Below are positions 1-10,589 of a stretch of DNA of 64,000 bases, piece after piece. The DNA is taken from contig NC_034009.1 in assembly GCF_000346465.2 (NCBI RefSeq), positions 42,479,897 through 42,543,896 on the forward strand, in the 5' to 3' direction. The translations under genes were made by a program, and so were the position numbers. The DNA comes from Prunus persica. Lineage: Eukaryota; Streptophyta; Magnoliopsida; Rosales; Rosaceae. The number at the start of each line of letters is the position of its first letter. The first letter of the stretch is position 1. A model generated the notes under the pieces. It saw only the letters and a list, made by a program, of their open reading frames with translations, ran no database searches and was not told the origin of the DNA.

Positions 1-1665
1 ATTATTTGTAAACACAAAGAAATTCAAAAATTAAGATTACAAGGGTTAGTGAATTGAAAGTTTAGAATATTGCAGTTGGAGTAGTTTGAGCACTCACTAC
101 CATTTCTCTTTAGGCCCCAGCGAGTTACAAAGAATTGACATCCTGTTGTTTAAAAACTTATACTGAACAATCTCAAGGATGCTTTGGCCAATTCATTAAC
201 GAAAAAGGACCACAGGAAGGTGGCTATACTTATTTGTGTCAAAGTTTCAGGGACGTAATTAACTAGGACAATTAGAGGACTACAGGGCCTCTTTACCAGT
301 CCTACCTTGGCACCAAGTACGAAACAGACCTTTAGCTCAGGTCAAGCTAGCTTAGGCTGGGGACCTAGGATAAAATTATACTTGCCAAAATATTATGCAT
401 TATTCTACAAAATAAGTTTGTTTATAGCAATATCACATTATTGTATAAATCATATTATACACTGTAACAGTGGAACCTTATCATCCACAGACTTGTAGTT
501 TGTGGGGTTCACATGGGCCATATGGTTCTTGCATGGACCCTACAAACATAGAAAATTAAGACTGATGCAATTCAAACAATTGATTTTAGGGAATATGTCT
601 CCATTTGAGACGCATCTGGTACAAAAATCAGCATTTCCAAGAGGGAGTAAAGCCATAGTATAGTACACTGCACACTAAGGTATAGAGAAAGAAACTCAAT
701 ACAGGAGATGTACTGTGGGAGGGGGACAAATAAATTAAGTGCCATTATGACTGATTAACGTTATAGAGAGACTACAAGTAAAAATAATTGTTTTGGGGCT
801 AAGTGATGGTATAATAACAGGAAGAAAACTTTATTGAAATTAAGCATACAGGACAGGATTCTGTATGTAACTCAGCCTATTCCCAAATGCAGATGAATAC
901 AATCTCTACGTGAAGCAAACAAACCAAAATATTTCTCTTAACAATTCATATATTTAAAACCATAATTATTCCAGATGAGCTGTTTGTACTGCGTATTAAT
1001 GGTTTATCACCAAGTCAGGCTAAGGTTGGCGAAGGACAACTAAAGACCAAATCTACTTATAAGTAATGCAGGTCAAGTTTAAGAGTATATCACACTTTCA
1101 ACCTATTAATCTACCATTCCAAACACCTTGCAAATAAACAAAATAATGGGGATTGGAGGATTTGAACTGAGGACAAACACAACTCTGATACCATGTTAGA
1201 CAACCATTTAACCCCAAAACCTTAGGTTGTATATCAAGCCAACAATTTTCTGGTTTTCAGCTAGTATCAACGTATAAAAAAACTTTTGAAAGGAGTCAAC
1301 ATAAAAACAACTTCGTTAATCAAAGAAATGAAGCATGGTATTTTCTATTCTATCTCTCTTACAGCTAGCTTATGATTACATACTTCCACATACCGCACTT
1401 TTATGATTACCAATGTATGTGTCCCTAAATTTCAACCAATAAATAATAGGTACTACTACAAAGTAACAACTCGCAGAAAACAAGCTAAGCTACATTCACA
1501 AAACCTATGTTAATCCATTTGTTCAGATTGCAAACGATTATCTATGGTTCTATCTATGTATGCAAGGGTGCATATGTTAGGCAAAGGGATAATAGTAACA
1601 CTCTTGGCAGAAAAAAGAATCCTGGAAGTGCACACATCGCTACAAAATAGGACTTATCACATTAC
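1..1665. other. intron or flank 3' of the visible CCR4 exons
   Basis: AT-rich sequence beyond the last recognisable CCR4 exon, which ends with a GT donor at 1665 on the minus strand. I looked on the minus strand for the next conserved CCR4 segment (the DGCATFF region) and saw nothing. Either this is one long intron with the remaining exons left of the window, or the gene is broken here. The only structured piece is the repeat-like segment near 1140-1240. Confidence 0.5.
1140..1245 (-). repeat. tRNA-related repeat (SINE or LTR/PBS fragment)
   Basis: On the minus strand this reads CTAACATGGTATCAGAG, followed by CAGTTCAAATCC about 20 bases later. The first part matches the initiator-methionine tRNA 3' end used as a primer site by many plant LTR elements. 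The second resembles a pol III B box, as in Au-type SINEs. Both readings fit, and I see no clear element ends. It lies in the presumed intron of the CCR4 gene. Confidence 0.3.
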
Positions 1666-3680
1666 CTCTTTGGTTTTCGTCTTGTATAGAACTGAGTATC
1701 CACATTTTGCCAACGCAGGTTTGAGTAAATCCTCAAAATGGTCTCTCTGTACCTGCCCATCAAATAAGGAACAATACACAAGGTAAAACAGGGTTGTGCA
1801 ATGCAGGGCTCTAGGACCAACATTCATATAAGAAGTTTGAGAAAACATAGTTACCTCCTGAAGACATAGGATATCTGCGTCATATTCAATGATCTCATTA
1901 ATTATATTTTGCATACGGTATTCCCATGACAGAGCCCACTCTGGGCAGTAGCTGTACCTATTACCAGTAGCATAAATACCGGCAAGGATATTATAGGAGA
2001 GCACACTAAATGTCAAATCACTGGAAGAGTGTGCTTCCAGACCAGAGTTCCAAGATTTCCAGACGCATTTAATTGTAGAACGAGGTGGATGAGCAGGAGG
2101 ATAAATCACAGGATCAGTCACTGTGATGTTTACTGGGGTGATATTAGTACCCATTGAACAATCAACAGCTGCACATTCCAGTCTCAGACGGTGTCCAATA
2201 TCATGCTCTGTAGGTGCATAAGACTTCGAAGAACTGACTTTAATCCAAATTTTCCCGTCCGGTTCCATCACCTTTTCATTCTTATCAGATGATGAACCCA
2301 CAACAAAGTCAGACTCCGGCCAATATTTATCAGGCCCATAACTCTTGATATTTCTTACTTCTTGTTGATTGTTACTCAAAGTCTCACTAACAGTTTCAGC
2401 TGCATAACGATGGTACACCTTGTGCTTTTCCCATGCATCCACGTAACAACTATTAGAGCAATGGTAACTTCCCTTGACAGATAAATTCAGTTTTACACAT
2501 TCCTCGCACTGCATTTTGGCCAACATGTCAAGATGGACAGAACAGCGAACCTTCTCCCGGTCAAAAGAAGAGCTAGTCTGCTCTCGGTACCTACATATTG
2601 GAACATGATTGAACATGAATCCACTAAAGTAGGTGCTACTATACAACAACGAAGCTTCTATAGAACAACAATTTTCCACACTTGGAAATGGAAAAACTCC
2701 AATATACTATTTCCACCTCTTACTTCATGTGCATGTGAACAAAACTTTGTGACAATTAATAACGGAGAACAAATAAAGGAAATATACAAAAGCTTGAACT
2801 TCATTTTGCTGCTAAGAAAATTAAAAAAATCTCTTTATGACAATTATTATCATTACAATTAGGAGTGTACAAACAGAAGGGATGATAAGAGAAATTTACA
2901 AACTCGGTCATGGTTTTTTAATATTATAAATAAAATAAAAGAATATGAAAGAAAATATATACATGAAGGACTCTTACAAGTTACAAGTGCCTACCTTAAA
3001 GGGAACAAAATAAAATAAGTAAATAAAAAACACGTCAGCTTTATCTTAAAGATAAAACCATTTTTCTCAGCTACCAAACAGAGCCTTATTTTTCGGACCA
3101 TAAAAAAACAGAGCCTTATTTTGAATAGAATGACCCACTTCACATGAGAACAAAAAAAAAATTAAGAAAGGAAGAATGTCGAATCTCAAGTAATTTTGAT
3201 TCTTCTCAGAAATAAAAAGTAATCTTGATTGGTTGAAGATACCACAATCCTACTCTCTAAATTTTGATTGGCATTAAAGTTCACATCTTGGAACCAAAAG
3301 TTCACTAAACAAAAGGGTAATCTTTTCCTCTGTTTCTTTAGCAACCAAAACAGACATTCATGTGGAAAAAAACACACATGCATTGTGATTAAAATCACAT
3401 TCATCAAAGAAAATAACAAAAAGATCATAAAACAAAAAATTTCACAGAAAAAAAGGGACGAAATTAAGAGAAAGAAAGAAAGAAGGAAAAAAAAAAAGGC
3501 TAACCATGAGAAAGTGAGCTCGTGAGGCGGGACTTCAAGTTGAAGGAAAGATTGGTGCCTACTCACACGAACGATAGGGAACATTCTGCAGCCAAAGACA
3601 GGAGTGTTCGAAGAAAGTTTCACAAGGAGTCTGAACTTATCACTGCCAGTCTCAGATTCTTGAGGACCCATTGAACCCAA
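1666..3680 (-). CDS. CCR4: CCR4-type poly(A) deadenylase (carbon catabolite repressor 4 homolog), 5' exons only
   Basis: Catalytic exonuclease of the CCR4-NOT complex, which shortens mRNA poly(A) tails in the cytoplasm. Exons seen: 3680-3505, 2590-1855 and 1752-1666; the spliced join reads FSW/YREQTSS. Order: a short N-terminal beta region, then a MYND-like Cys/His cluster (CSVH..QCEEC..YHCSNSC), a linker typical of plant CCR4, then the start of the endonuclease-exonuclease-phosphatase fold at LTFSVLSYNIL. The catalytic Asn lies in SYNIL and the metal-binding Glu in CLQEV, with QRDHFEDLL supplied by exon 3. Plant CCR4 proteins lack the yeast leucine-rich repeats, and none is seen here. The start MGSMGPQES is the first Met of exon 1. 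The C-terminal catalytic half, with the Asp and His residues, is not in the window, so whether the gene is intact cannot be judged. Known for the family: plant CCR4 has a role in sugar and starch metabolism. Confidence 0.88.
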
Positions 3681-4130
3681 AAGGGCTGCTTGGCATTACC
3701 AGGGAAATGGGATTTGGTGAAGAAAAGAAAATGGTTATTGGGGGTTTGGGGTTTGGGGAAATGGGTGGGTTTTTGTTTGAACTTTGAAGGCCGGGAGTGA
3801 GAAAAAATGGGGCTTCTGGGTTTGTTGGGTTTTTGGGGGGGTTTTGTCAGAGCCTCAGAGGTTTTACAGAGTCAGGCTCCTTGCTCTATTTATACACAAA
3901 TAGGGACTGAGGTGTGCTTGGCTGTTGTGTCTCTTACCGCTATTTTGTCCGCACGAATATGTACGCGGAGAAAATAATCAGGAAGGGAAAAATGGTTTTA
4001 TTTTTATCTCCGAAAGTTAATAATTAATTTTCTTTTGTTTTTAATATTAATTGAATTGTGAAATAATATTTTTTGCTATTACTTCTTTTAGGAAAAATTG
4101 AATATTTAGTATGTTCTTGTGCAAGCATTT
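3681..4130. other. CCR4 leader and promoter region
   Basis: Upstream of the CCR4 ATG. A G-rich stretch at 3700-3850 probably belongs to the 5' UTR on the minus strand. A TATA-like sequence (minus-strand TATAAATAG) lies near 3886-3900. Beyond about 3990 the sequence becomes plain AT-rich. Confidence 0.4.
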
Positions 4131-4560
4131 TCTTCGTTGTAGTTACTTATTGAGTTAAAAAGTTTTGACTAAACAAATAATCTGACGTGTTCTTTGTTGT
4201 AGATACCTGAAATGCATTTTTTGACCGTAATTACTAGTTTATAAAATTTAGTAATATATTGAAAATTATACTCAAAAAATGGTTTTTTTATATTCATTAT
4301 AGTTACCTAAATGAGTTGTATTCTTTTATGTAATGTAACGCGTTCTTCATTGTAGATACTTGAAATACATTTTGGACATAATTACTAGTTTATGTAATAA
4401 CAATTTAGTAATTTATAGAAAATTATACTAAGAAAATAGTTTGTTAAATTCGTTGTAGTTACCTAATGAGTTGTATTCTTTTTACGTAATCTAATGCGTT
4501 CTTCGTTGTAAATACATGAAATGTATTTTCTAACCATAATTATTACTTTATGTGACAACT
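4131..4560. repeat. tandem array of a ~160-bp unit, three diverged copies
   Basis: Copies start near 4131, 4292 and 4448. Each contains GTAGTTACCTAATGAGTT, then CGTTCTTCGTTGTAGATAC, GAAATGCATTTT, AATTACTAGTTTATG and a tail like AATTATACTAAGAAAATAG, with substitutions and small indels. A further partial copy sits at 7057-7155. No coding potential. Function unknown. Confidence 0.7.
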
Positions 4561-4734
4561 ATAGGGAATGAATCTCCCAGGCTATTTGGAAAGACTTTGT
4601 GCCCTAAAACTAAAAAGAAAGAGATAAAATTAACCATTAGACACACTGGTGTGGTGTGAACCAAAAAGTCTCTGATGCCGAAGTCAATAGTGAGGAATGA
4701 ACAAAGTAGGATTTCTTAGTTTCAAGGAACATTT

Positions 4735-5095
4735 AGGGCCCGTCTGGTAACATTTTCGGAGAATGTTTCTTAGAATATTTTCAGAGAATGAAAACAAGAA
4801 AACAAATTTGCATTTTCAGGAAATAAAAATGTGTCTGGTAAATTAATTAGAAAACATCTTCAGAAAACAAAAACAATGAAAACGTGTCTGGTAGTACAAT
4901 TTGAAATAATAATATGTGAGTTATTTTTATGAAAACAACTTTTTTTTTTGTTTTCTACAAGTACACATGAACTTGTTTTCATTTTATGAAAACATTCTCA
5001 GGGTTTTCTGTTTTTGGGCCATCGAACATGTTTTTGCCTCATTTTTGTTCTTTGAAAATGAAAACAACCCCTTAAAACGTTACCAAACAAGGCCA
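4735..5095. mobile_element. MITE-like element with short inverted ends
   Basis: The left end GGGCCCGTCTGGTAACATT and the right end, read inverted (TGGCCTTGTTTGGTAACGTT), form imperfect terminal inverted repeats about 20 bp long around ~360 bp of AT-rich non-coding DNA. The CGTTTGG-type ends resemble plant Tourist-like or hAT MITEs. A target-site duplication is not clean (ACATT on both sides is the best candidate), so the superfamily is undecided. Confidence 0.6.
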
Positions 5096-5543
5096 CATTC
5101 TCCTTGAGGCATAGGTTGCTTTCCATAAAACTATGTTTTGCCTGATTTTTCATCATGAGTGGCTACGTGTTGAATGTCGATTGGGTGCGTTAAGACTCGT
5201 TAGGTCGGATGTTAAGTCAACTAGCCGTTTAACTTGGGGTGTGTGGATAATTATCCAGAATGGATGAGTGTAATCTCCTTATTTATTGAGGCCGTAATAA
5301 ATCGATCTTGGTAATTTGGGCTGATTTGCCGGAGCCATGTTGCCTAAGGAAGAGTCTTGTTGGGCTCATCCCCTTAAACTAAGGCACGTAAGGCGCAAGG
5401 GCCCAAGTAGGGCTAGATTTCTATTTAACCTTACTTGGTTGTGGGCCTTGTTGAGCCTTCATGAGGGCTTATGCGCAACCTGTGTATCTCGTTACCCTGG
5501 CAAATGAATCATCATTTGTCAGTTTGTGGCCAGTATTGCTTAC
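5096..5543. other. intergenic, no gene seen
   Basis: Slightly more GC-rich than its surroundings, with no open frame, splice pattern or known protein. It could be a remnant of an old transposon. It ends at the 8-bp target duplication of the hAT element (TTGCTTAC at 5536-5543). Confidence 0.4.
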
Positions 5544-5843
5544 TAGGGATGGCAATTTTTCCCGCGAGTAAGGATCTTTGTTGGGATTCGACCCTAATGG
5601 GTCGAGCATGAAGGATAAAAAACGGGCATAGGGACGGATAAAGGGACTTTTTTGGGTATGGTGTTCGGGGAGAGGTGCTGGGATTTGACCCTTTTATATA
5701 AATATGATATTAAAGTGATTGTGCCAACAAAATTTTATATTTTCTATGATTATATTATATATTTATATAATTTATATGAATTAAGCCACACTACTTATAT
5801 ATTTAGTTAAATTTTAATCAATATGTAAACATTCTTGTATTGT

Positions 5844-5878
<35 letters not shown>

Positions 5879-6180
5879 GACGGATCCGTGGCACCATATT
5901 TTTGACACAAGTTTTGACACAATTTTTGGGCCATTAGATTACTCCACTTTTAATGGTTGAGATTAAATCTAACATGACAAATAGTTTTAATGTTTTAAAT
6001 AAACAATCATTAATTTTATTTTCTCTCTCATAAAAATAAAATAAAATTAGCAAATTGAATCAGCAAATGAAAATGATATGAAACCAGTTAGGTCTGCCTA
6101 TAGCTTTGATCAATGAAGTATTTCACTGAATAAATTCTCTTATGACAATCAGGTCTTCCACCTCTTAGACATTAAAAAAA

Positions 6181-6394
6181 AAGTGAAAGGAAGAAATTTA
6201 GGAGGAAAATGAAGATGAAATGAAACCACAATGCAAATATTAATTAAGAAGCTGATTTGGGGACGAGAGAGAGAGAGAGAGAGAGAAAAAAAAAAGTGAA
6301 AGGAAGAAATTTAGGAGGAAAATGAAGATGAAATGAAACCACAATGCAAATATTAATTAAGAAGCTGATTTGGGGACGAGAGAGCTGATTTGGG

Positions 6395-6396
<2 letters not shown>
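6181..6396. repeat. 113-bp tandem duplication
   Basis: The segment starting AAGTGAAAGGAAGAAATTTAG at 6181 is repeated almost exactly from 6294. A short third duplication, GCTGATTTGGGGACGAGAG, follows at 6363 and 6384. The copies sit inside the nested MITE and end in GA runs, so slippage at the microsatellite is a likely origin. Confidence 0.85.

Positions 6397-6397
<1 letters not shown>

Positions 6398-6486
<89 letters not shown>
6398..6486. repeat. (GA)n microsatellite, 89 bp
   Basis: Uninterrupted GA dinucleotide run. It makes an artificial Glu-Arg reading frame on the plus strand that should not be taken for a gene. Confidence 0.97.
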
Positions 6487-6489
<3 letters not shown>

Positions 6490-7056
6490 GCGTCAATTCT
6501 CTATAGAAGAAAAAGAGAGAATGAATTCTTAATTAATATGGTATCAGAATTTTAATCCCAATGTATAAATATTAATTAAAGAAAAAAAATATTGTTTTGC
6601 CATGTCATGTTTAATCTCAACCATTAAAAGTGGAGTAATCTAATGACCCAAAACTTGTGTAAAAAATATGAGGCCACGGATCCGCCCCCTATATATATAT
6701 TCATTATCTTGCTCTAATTGTATTTTTTTTTTCTTCAACAAAGTAGTTTTATATTGGTTTTTTCTTCCATAATAAGGCAGGTCGAGGAACCCATTCCCCA
6801 ACGAAGGTGGGGATGGAAAATCTCTTATATGAATACTGCGAGTTTGAAGGCGAAAATGGAGGGAAAAAGCTTAATGAGGATGAGAATAAGAATGGTATAC
6901 CCACCCCCACCCATTGCCATCCCTATTGCTTACTGCCCTTAATTAATGTTGACAAGATGCATCTCACTTCTTCCTACCTTTAATCAAGGGCAGTTTAGTC
7001 TGTGTGAACATCTTTCTATCCAAATGGCGTATTGTCATTGGTGCTCGAATATTTAT

Positions 7057-7155
7057 TTCTACAATAACAATTTAGCAATGCATAGAAATTATATAAGAAA
7101 ATAGTTTGTTATATTCAATGTAGTTACCTAATGAGTTATATTCTTTTATGTCCAG
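7057..7155. repeat. detached partial copy of the ~160-bp unit
   Basis: Contains AATAACAATTTAG, AAGAAAATAGTTTGTTA, GTAGTTACCTAATGAGTT and ATTCTTTTATGT in the same order as the array at 4131-4560. It appears to continue where that array breaks off at 4560, so the intervening ~2.5 kb looks inserted. Confidence 0.6.
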
Positions 7156-7299
7156 TTATTAGCATATGCCAAATTTCTTTGTTTTGAAAGTTGAGAGATT
7201 TTTTTGTTTGTTTTGAAAATTTTTTGGCTTTTTTCAAAAGTGAAAGTTTTTTTTATGGCTAAAACCTAAATTTACTTTTTTTGAAACTAAGATGCACAT

Positions 7300-7410
7300 G
7301 AAGAAGCAAGGGACTTATAACTCATGTGGTAAAAAATATTTATCTATGAATCCGAAATCCTAGCTTCGAATTTTCCCTCCCCAATACCTCTTGTAATTTT
7401 TATTTTTTGT
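7300..7410 (+). mobile_element. tRNA-derived SINE
   Basis: A box-like TAACTCATGTGGTAAAA, then CGAAATCCTAGCTTCGAATT resembling a degraded B box (GGTTCGAATC), then CCCTCCCCAATACC and a T-rich tail. This order is typical of plant tRNA-derived SINEs. Ends and target duplication are not clear. Confidence 0.5.
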
Positions 7411-7652
7411 AAAAACTTTAATGAAGCTTGAGAGGAATTTGGACAGTTGTAATTTACTGAAAAACCTGTAGACGCGGATAATTATGGGCTACTTGGCAAA
7501 TTTTAAAAGTCCAAATTGAGTCGCATTGACTTGCCCTGAGGTCCAACCGACACGTGTAAAGTAGCATAACCCCCAATGTAAAAGAAATCTCAATTCAAAA
7601 CCAAAATAATTCAAATTCATACAGTGAAGAAGAATTTGAGAGAGAGAGCGCT

Positions 7653-8080
7653 ATGGAGGGAAGAGAGACCCAAACCAAAGGCGAAGGAGGCGAAGCTCTG
7701 AGATCGCATGCTGCAATTCGCTGTGCAAAAGCCGCTCTTCTTCTTTCTTCTCTCAAATCGCCGCCCAATCGCAGCCTCGACACCGCAATCGACAACGACG
7801 ACATTTTGGTACTAATTTGCTCAACACATTAATCTCTCACTTTCTCTGCTCATTTTTACCTTGATAATCTTAGTTGTGATCGGAATGGAAAATCGATGAT
7901 CAGGAGAAGGAGATTCTCAGGAGAGAGATCGGAGATCTGAAAATGGAGGTTGCGAGGGAGCGACTCCTGAACAAGAGGATCAAGCTCTGCGGCTTGTTGG
8001 AGCTTCTTCTTCAGCTGGTGTTGCTCTTGGCCCTTTCCATTTTCTTTTTCATGCTCGCGTTCGAAAATGGAGCTTCGTAG
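7653..8080 (+). CDS. small single-pass membrane protein, two exons, function unknown
   Basis: Exons 7653-7808 and 7904-8080, phase 0 at a GT-AG intron of 95 bp, encode 110 residues. The first half is hydrophilic and begins MEGRETQTKGEGG. Residues ~53-78 are rich in Glu, Arg and Leu and could form a short coiled coil. Residues ~80-103 are a strongly hydrophobic segment (LCGLLELLLQLVLLL, then IFFFMLAF), so this is probably a C-tail-anchored protein with almost nothing after the membrane span. No signal peptide at the N-terminus. The ATG is the first in a short leader. The protein falls into two exons with a clean splice and a sensible stop, which supports a real gene. I do not recognise a named family. 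Confidence 0.7.
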
Positions 8081-8577
8081 TTACTCTTTCCTCTGTGAAA
8101 TCGGAGTTGCAGTAGAAAACAAGTAAATAATTCATTAGCAATGCGAGACCTGATTAATTAGTCCTAATTTTCATTAATTTTCATGAATTTTTAATATCTT
8201 TTTGGTCTGTTGATTTGGATCGGTTGAGTTGGGCTGTAGTGATCGAGCAAATACTGCAGCTTCAATTTTTGTTGTGTTTGTGTGGTTTTATTTTGGGCTT
8301 AAAATCAGATAAGGTCCATATGGTTTACTCTATTCTATTCCCGTCTTAATTTTATATGCCCTCGTGGTTTTGGTTTGTTACCAATTTTAATTGATTTGTG
8401 TACGGATATTACGGTTATTTTACGTATATTTCACTAATTTTTAAAATTATTTTTATTAATTTTATTTTAGACTCGGTTTATGCAATTTTATTAGAGTAGT
8501 TTAGGAGTGATTTTGGATAGGCCAATAATCACTTCGATGGAGAATTACTTCTCCATATAATCACTTCGTGGTTTTAA

Positions 8578-8975
8578 GGCCCCGTTTGGTTCATAGGAAA
8601 TGAAGCTTGTGGATGAGAAATCAATTATTTTCCCATGTTTGGTAAGTCCATGCATGGGAAAGTTTGATAAAATGAGCTAATATTAAATGCACATTTTTTA
8701 TGACCATTTTGTCCCCATTAACAATTAGAATTACAATATACCATTAAATGCATTCATTTTTTTATTTGATTTCATATGAGTATAATTAGAAAATTAAACA
8801 AATTTTGTTTTACATTTCTATGCAAACCAAACATATGAAAGGAAATAAAATGGTATTTCCTGTTTACTTTTCCAACATTCCCAAACATGAGAACGAAATC
8901 TTTCATTTTCTATCCCTTGGGAAAGACATGAGAAATTATTTCCCATCAAATCTTTTTTGTGAACCAAACGGGACC
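8578..8975. mobile_element. Tourist-like (PIF/Harbinger) MITE
   Basis: Ends GGCCCCGTTTGGTTCA and TGAACCAAACGGGACC are inverted copies differing at one base. They are flanked directly by TAA on both sides (8575-8577 and 8976-8978), the 3-bp target duplication of PIF/Harbinger elements. It is 398 bp long with no coding frame. Confidence 0.85.
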
Positions 8976-8978
8976 TAA

Positions 8979-9473
8979 GTGATTTTATGGAGAAACACAT
9001 TTGAGGTGCTTTTCCCCACAAGTGATTTTGGTTGACCCTCCCAGAATTACTCCCAAACGATCCCTTATTGAAAAATTTTGTATCCCCACGACCCAAAATA
9101 TGCTCCGTTTATGGGCCAGAAATGGGAGGCAAAATCAGCATCTGAGCGGCCAATGTAAATGGAGATTTATATTGATGCTCCTATATCATGATATAAATTG
9201 TCGTGAATTATATATATATTGGATACCAATTAATGTAGAGGTAATAGAATCCAAAGGACATCCATACATCTAGATTCTTTTACTGAAAATAATACTCCCT
9301 TTACAAAATAACTATGATGGACAAATCCATCAAACTAAGAACTAACCCTTGTAAAAGTTGTTATAACAATTGTTGACAGCTCATGCAAGATGTAACTCAT
9401 AACAAAGAAAGAAGTTACAACGAAGTCAACTAATTAAACCTCAGCCACCGCATAAAATAACTAGAATCTTGTA
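8979..9473. other. intergenic, upstream of expansin 1
   Basis: No gene or clear repeat. The last ~150 bases before the TATA box are probably promoter. Confidence 0.4.
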
Positions 9474-9483
9474 CTATATATAT
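9474..9483 (+). promoter_or_regulatory. TATA box of expansin 1
   Basis: CTATATATATG, 103 bases before the ATG. The tandem copy has ATATATAC at nearly the same distance. Confidence 0.5.
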
Positions 9484-9585
9484 GCCCCCGCCATACAAGA
9501 ATCTTGAAAACAGAAAAGAAAAAAGAAATCAAGCTTATTATAATTGAGTGAAGGGAGGCAATTAAGCTGCAGCCAAAGAGCCACC

Positions 9586-10589
9586 ATGAGATTGCCTAAT
9601 TTGGAAGCCATGTTGGGTTCATTGCTGCTCTTTCTTCTAGCAGTATTTCCTGACCATGCCATTGCCCACGGTAGGCCAAGGTTCACTGCTGGCCCTTGGA
9701 AGCAAGCTCATGCCACATTCTATGAAGGAGGCTCCGGAACATTTGGTATGAAATTCTAAAACAACGTCGTTTTGAACACGAGCACTATATTTTAGTTACA
9801 TTATATATATATATTGAGCTTGTCAGGTGGAGCTTGCGGTTACCATGATGTTGTTCAAGAAGGATATGGCCTGGAGACAGTAGCATTGAGCAATGCATTG
9901 TTCAACAACGGACAGTCATGTGGTGCATGCTACGATATCAAATGTGTAGACCAACCTCAATGGTGCAAGCCCGGGAGTCCGATTCTGCATGCTACGGCAA
10001 CTAACAATTGCCCCCCGAATTGGAATCAGGCAAGCGACAATGGAGGATGGTGCAATCCACCACGCGAGCATTTTGACATAGCTAAGCCTGTATTCCTCAA
10101 TATTGCCGAGTACAAGGCTGGAATCGTCCCAGTCGAATACCGCAGGTAAATTTCATGCATTAATTCATGGACAATCTAATAACAACATAACATGTTGATA
10201 AAAGAGAATATTATCGATCGACCTTTTCATTATTATATATCATCATGTTCAACATTGAATGAAATCTCAATATGCTTTGCAGGGTTCCATGCCAAAAGAA
10301 AGGAGGAATTCGATTTACGATAACCGGCAACCCTTACTTCAACGAAGTGTTGGTTTGGAATGTGGCAGGAGCTGGAGATGTGGTCAGCGTGCAAGTGAAG
10401 GGCAACAAGTTGAAATGGACAATGATGAAGAGGATGTGGGGTCAGAGGTGGGTTACTGATGCCAAGTTGGTTGGTGAGTCACTCACCTTCCGAGTCCTAG
10501 CAAGTGATAAACGATACTCCACTTCATGGCATATAACCCCTAAGAATTGGCAGTTTGGCCAGACCTTCGAAGGCAAGAACTTCCGATAG
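9586..10589 (+). CDS. EXPA: alpha-expansin, copy 1
   Basis: Secreted cell-wall-loosening protein that disrupts cellulose-xyloglucan contacts without hydrolysis. Exons 9586-9745, 9827-10145 and 10283-10589 encode 261 residues, the usual EXPA length and intron layout. Residues 1-27 are a signal peptide. The double-psi beta-barrel (GH45-like) domain runs ~40-160, with GGACGY, the conserved Cys set, [13 protein letters not shown] and the HFD motif (HFDIAKPVF). The CBM63 domain runs ~165-261, with [18 protein letters not shown] and the terminal FGQTFEG. Compared with typical EXPA the segment before GGACGY is short ([10 protein letters not shown]) and [11 protein letters not shown] replaces GYGNLYSQGYG, so this is a divergent subgroup. 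About 95 percent identical in protein to the copy at 13730-14742. Confidence 0.95.

Larger units (their letters stand above)
5875..6690. mobile_element. long-TIR MITE nested in the hAT element
   Basis: The arms 5875-5985 and 6600-6690 are inverted copies of one another. Both begin AGGGG(A/G)CGGATCCGTGGC and contain the shared stretch TTAGATTACTCCACTTTTAA. The long arms suggest a Mutator-like or foldback family. It landed in a TA dinucleotide run, which hides any target duplication. The interior holds a 113-bp tandem duplication and a GA microsatellite. No protein is encoded. Confidence 0.8.
5544..6925. mobile_element. non-autonomous hAT element, with another element nested in it
   Basis: Begins TAGGGATGGCAAT and ends ATTGCCATCCCTA, exact inverted repeats. 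It is flanked by a perfect 8-bp direct repeat TTGCTTAC (5536-5543 and 6926-6933), the target duplication length known for hAT transposases. It carries no transposase frame. Removing the nested element at 5875-6690 leaves about 565 bp, a normal size for a hAT MITE. Confidence 0.9.

Noticed and set aside
1657..2679. Separate gene starting MENCCSIEASLL
   Set aside because: The residues before YREQTSS are intron; the CCR4 start is the exon at 3680-3505.
3268..3525. Lys-rich plus-strand frame over CCR4 exon 1 and intron 1
   Set aside because: A/G-rich composition artefact opposite the real minus-strand gene.
6370..6555. Open frame made of repeated Glu-Arg
   Set aside because: It is only the GA microsatellite read in frame.
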